Shown in pieces: positions 5,326 through 6,295 of a stretch of 6,295 nt of DNA. Source of the stretch: JAFLBB01 sp040007195. GTDB taxonomy: Bacteria; Acidobacteriota; Terriglobia; Bryobacterales; Bryobacteraceae. How positions within the stretch are numbered: position 1 is the stretch's first letter; every line of letters begins with the position of its first letter. The translations under genes were made by a program, and so were the position numbers. Where the stretch lies: the NCBI GenBank assembly GCA_040007195.1, contig JBDTVQ010000409.1, forward strand, positions 1-6,295, given 5' to 3'. The notes under the pieces were generated by a model. It was not told the DNA's origin and made no database searches. It saw only the letters and a program-made list of their open reading frames with translations.

Positions 5326-6295
5326 GTGAACCGGTATTATTTCGATCATAACGCGACCACTCCCATCGCACCCGAAGTGCGCGAGGCCGTTTTGCGCGCG
5401 CTCGACGGCGCTTGGGCCAATCCCTCTTCCATCCATCAGGACGGCCAGCGCGCCCGCCAACTCTACGAACAAGCCCGCGCTCAAGTCGCCGCTTTCCTCG
5501 GCTGCGGACCCAAGGACCTCGTCTTCACCAGCGGTGGTACTGAGGCGGCCAACCTCGCCATCTTCGGCGCGGTCCGCCACGATCCCCGCCCGCGCAAGCA
5601 CATCCTCACCACCGCCATCGAACACCCCGCCGTGCTCGAAACCTGCGCCCAGCTTGAGCGCGAAGGCGTCGCCGTCACCTACCTTCAGCCCAACCGTCAC
5701 GGCGTAATCGACCCCGATATCTTCCGCCGCCAGCTCCGCCCCGAAACCGTTCTCGCCAGCGTCATGCACGCCAACAACGAGACCGGAGCCGTGCAGGACA
5801 TCGCCGCCTTCGCCGCCATCGCCCGCGAAGCCGGCGTGCTCTTCCACTCCGACGGTGTTCAGGCCGCCGGCAAGCTCACCTTCTCGCCCGCGTCCGCCAA
5901 CATCGACCTCTATTCCATCAGTGCGCACAAGCTCAATGCCCCTAAGGGCTGCGGCGCGCTCTACGTTCGCTCCGGCGTCAAACTCGCCCCCATGCTCTAC
6001 GGTGGACGCCAGGAACGTAGCCGCCGCGCCGGAACCGAGTCCGTCACCCTCGCCGCCGCCATGGGTGCGGCCGTCACACTTGATCGCCCCAATCTCGCTC
6101 CCCTCCGTGACCGCCTCGAACAGGGCATCCTCGACCGCGTCCCCGACACACGCGTCAACGCCCAGCCCGGAACCGCCAACGGCGCACGCCTCTCCAACGC
6201 TGAGTCCGGCACCGCCCCCCTCGCCCAGCCCACCCGCCTTCCCAACACCACCAACATCCGCTTCGACGGCATCTCCGCCGAATCCCTCGTCATCG
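5326..6295 (+). CDS. Cysteine desulfurase, NifS/IscS type (3' end beyond the window)
   Basis: This PLP-dependent enzyme removes sulfur from cysteine to form a persulfide, feeding iron-sulfur cluster or thiolated tRNA synthesis in the cytosol. The window shows 323 of an expected 380-400 residues. Visible motifs are FDHNATTP (6-13), the PLP phosphate loop TSGGTEAANLA (68-78), IEHPAV with the ring-stacking H100 (98-103), HANNETGAVQ (148-157), HSDGVQAAGK (174-183) and the PLP-lysine segment SISAHK, K202 (197-202). The usual GGGQERGRRxGTEN reads YGGRQERSRRAGTES (225-239), with several substitutions. About 15-20 extra residues precede RLPNTTN (304-310) compared with typical IscS/NifS. The catalytic cysteine loop should lie just past the edge, so activity cannot be confirmed. 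The start is GTG 5326, 22 nt from the start codon of the divergent DUF62 gene. Which of IscS, NifS or a tRNA-thiolation-dedicated desulfurase it is cannot be settled here. Confidence 0.94.
   Translation, partial: MNRYYFDHNATTPIAPEVREAVLRALDGAWANPSSIHQDGQRARQLYEQARAQVAAFLGCGPKDLVFTSGGTEAANLAIFGAVRHDPRPRKHILTTAIEHPAVLETCAQLEREGVAVTYLQPNRHGVIDPDIFRRQLRPETVLASVMHANNETGAVQDIAAFAAIAREAGVLFHSDGVQAAGKLTFSPASANIDLYSISAHKLNAPKGCGALYVRSGVKLAPMLYGGRQERSRRAGTESVTLAAAMGAAVTLDRPNLAPLRDRLEQGILDRVPDTRVNAQPGTANGARLSNAESGTAPLAQPTRLPNTTNIRFDGISAESLVI
5345..5350 (-). promoter_or_regulatory. Possible -10 element for the DUF62 gene, inside the divergent gene
   Basis: Read on the - strand this is TATGAT, 5 of 6 to the -10 consensus, and would start RNA about 35 nt before the DUF62 ATG. 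No good -35 lies at normal spacing. It falls within the first codons of the cysteine desulfurase gene, as it must when only 22 nt separate the start codons. Low confidence. Confidence 0.2.

Noticed and set aside
4837..5928. A 363-codon open frame on the - strand crossing the DUF62 gene and the start of the cysteine desulfurase gene
   Set aside because: It lies antisense or out of frame to two confidently identified enzymes, its Gly/Glu-rich product has no recognisable domain, and such frames arise readily in GC-rich DNA with third-position skew.
1..6295. Search for CRISPR arrays, insertion-sequence ends, tRNA genes, riboswitches, toxin-antitoxin or retron-like structures
   Set aside because: No regularly spaced direct repeats beyond the 30-nt decamer array, no transposase or reverse transcriptase motifs and no tRNA-like T-loop were seen by eye.

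Overview
This is an ordinary-looking, GC-rich bacterial chromosomal segment holding six complete protein genes and one gene cut by the right edge. Coding is dense, codon third positions are strongly biased, and the left gene is a Tat-signal Gfo/Idh/MocA oxidoreductase. A small protein resembles part of a family I remember from Acidobacteriota. Together these suggest an Acidobacteriota genome, perhaps Bryobacterales/Solibacter-like. That assignment is inference, because the window has no rRNA or other marker gene.

Layout. Bases 4-3842 carry four genes on the + strand. They are a probably exported Gfo/Idh/MocA oxidoreductase (4-1206), a MeaB/ArgK-type G3E GTPase (1219-2151), a phytanoyl-CoA dioxygenase (PhyH)-like protein (about 2239-2979) and a family 2 glycosyltransferase (2976-3842). 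The first two are 12 nt apart and the last two overlap by 4 nt (ATGA). An 87-nt gap before the PhyH-like gene holds an extended -10 promoter candidate and a strong Shine-Dalgarno, which points to a non-standard CTG start. After a 106-nt gap comes a small helical protein of unknown function (3949-4443, +). It converges on an S-adenosyl-L-methionine hydroxide adenosyltransferase (DUF62) gene (4509-5303, -). The 65-nt convergent gap contains three decamers that each begin ATCTG. The DUF62 gene is head to head, with 22 nt between start codons, with a NifS/IscS-type cysteine desulfurase (5326 to the window end, +).

How the genes work together. No single pathway unites the window. The clearest functional unit is the translationally coupled PhyH-like oxygenase and glycosyltransferase pair, which would fit tailoring or assembly of a surface glycan or secondary metabolite (inference). 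MeaB normally protects and reloads the B12-dependent methylmalonyl-CoA mutase, but no mutase gene is present here. The DUF62 and cysteine desulfurase genes may share a control region, yet belong to different areas of sulfur metabolism.

The + strand is C-rich at third codon positions in + genes, while the single - gene is G-rich at third positions. This replication-type strand skew also explains the long spurious antisense reading frames. I found no CRISPR array, insertion sequence, tRNA, rRNA or convincing new defence or mobile system. The points most worth a second look are the CTG start, the decamer repeat, the tight divergent pair and the unusual features of the cysteine desulfurase.
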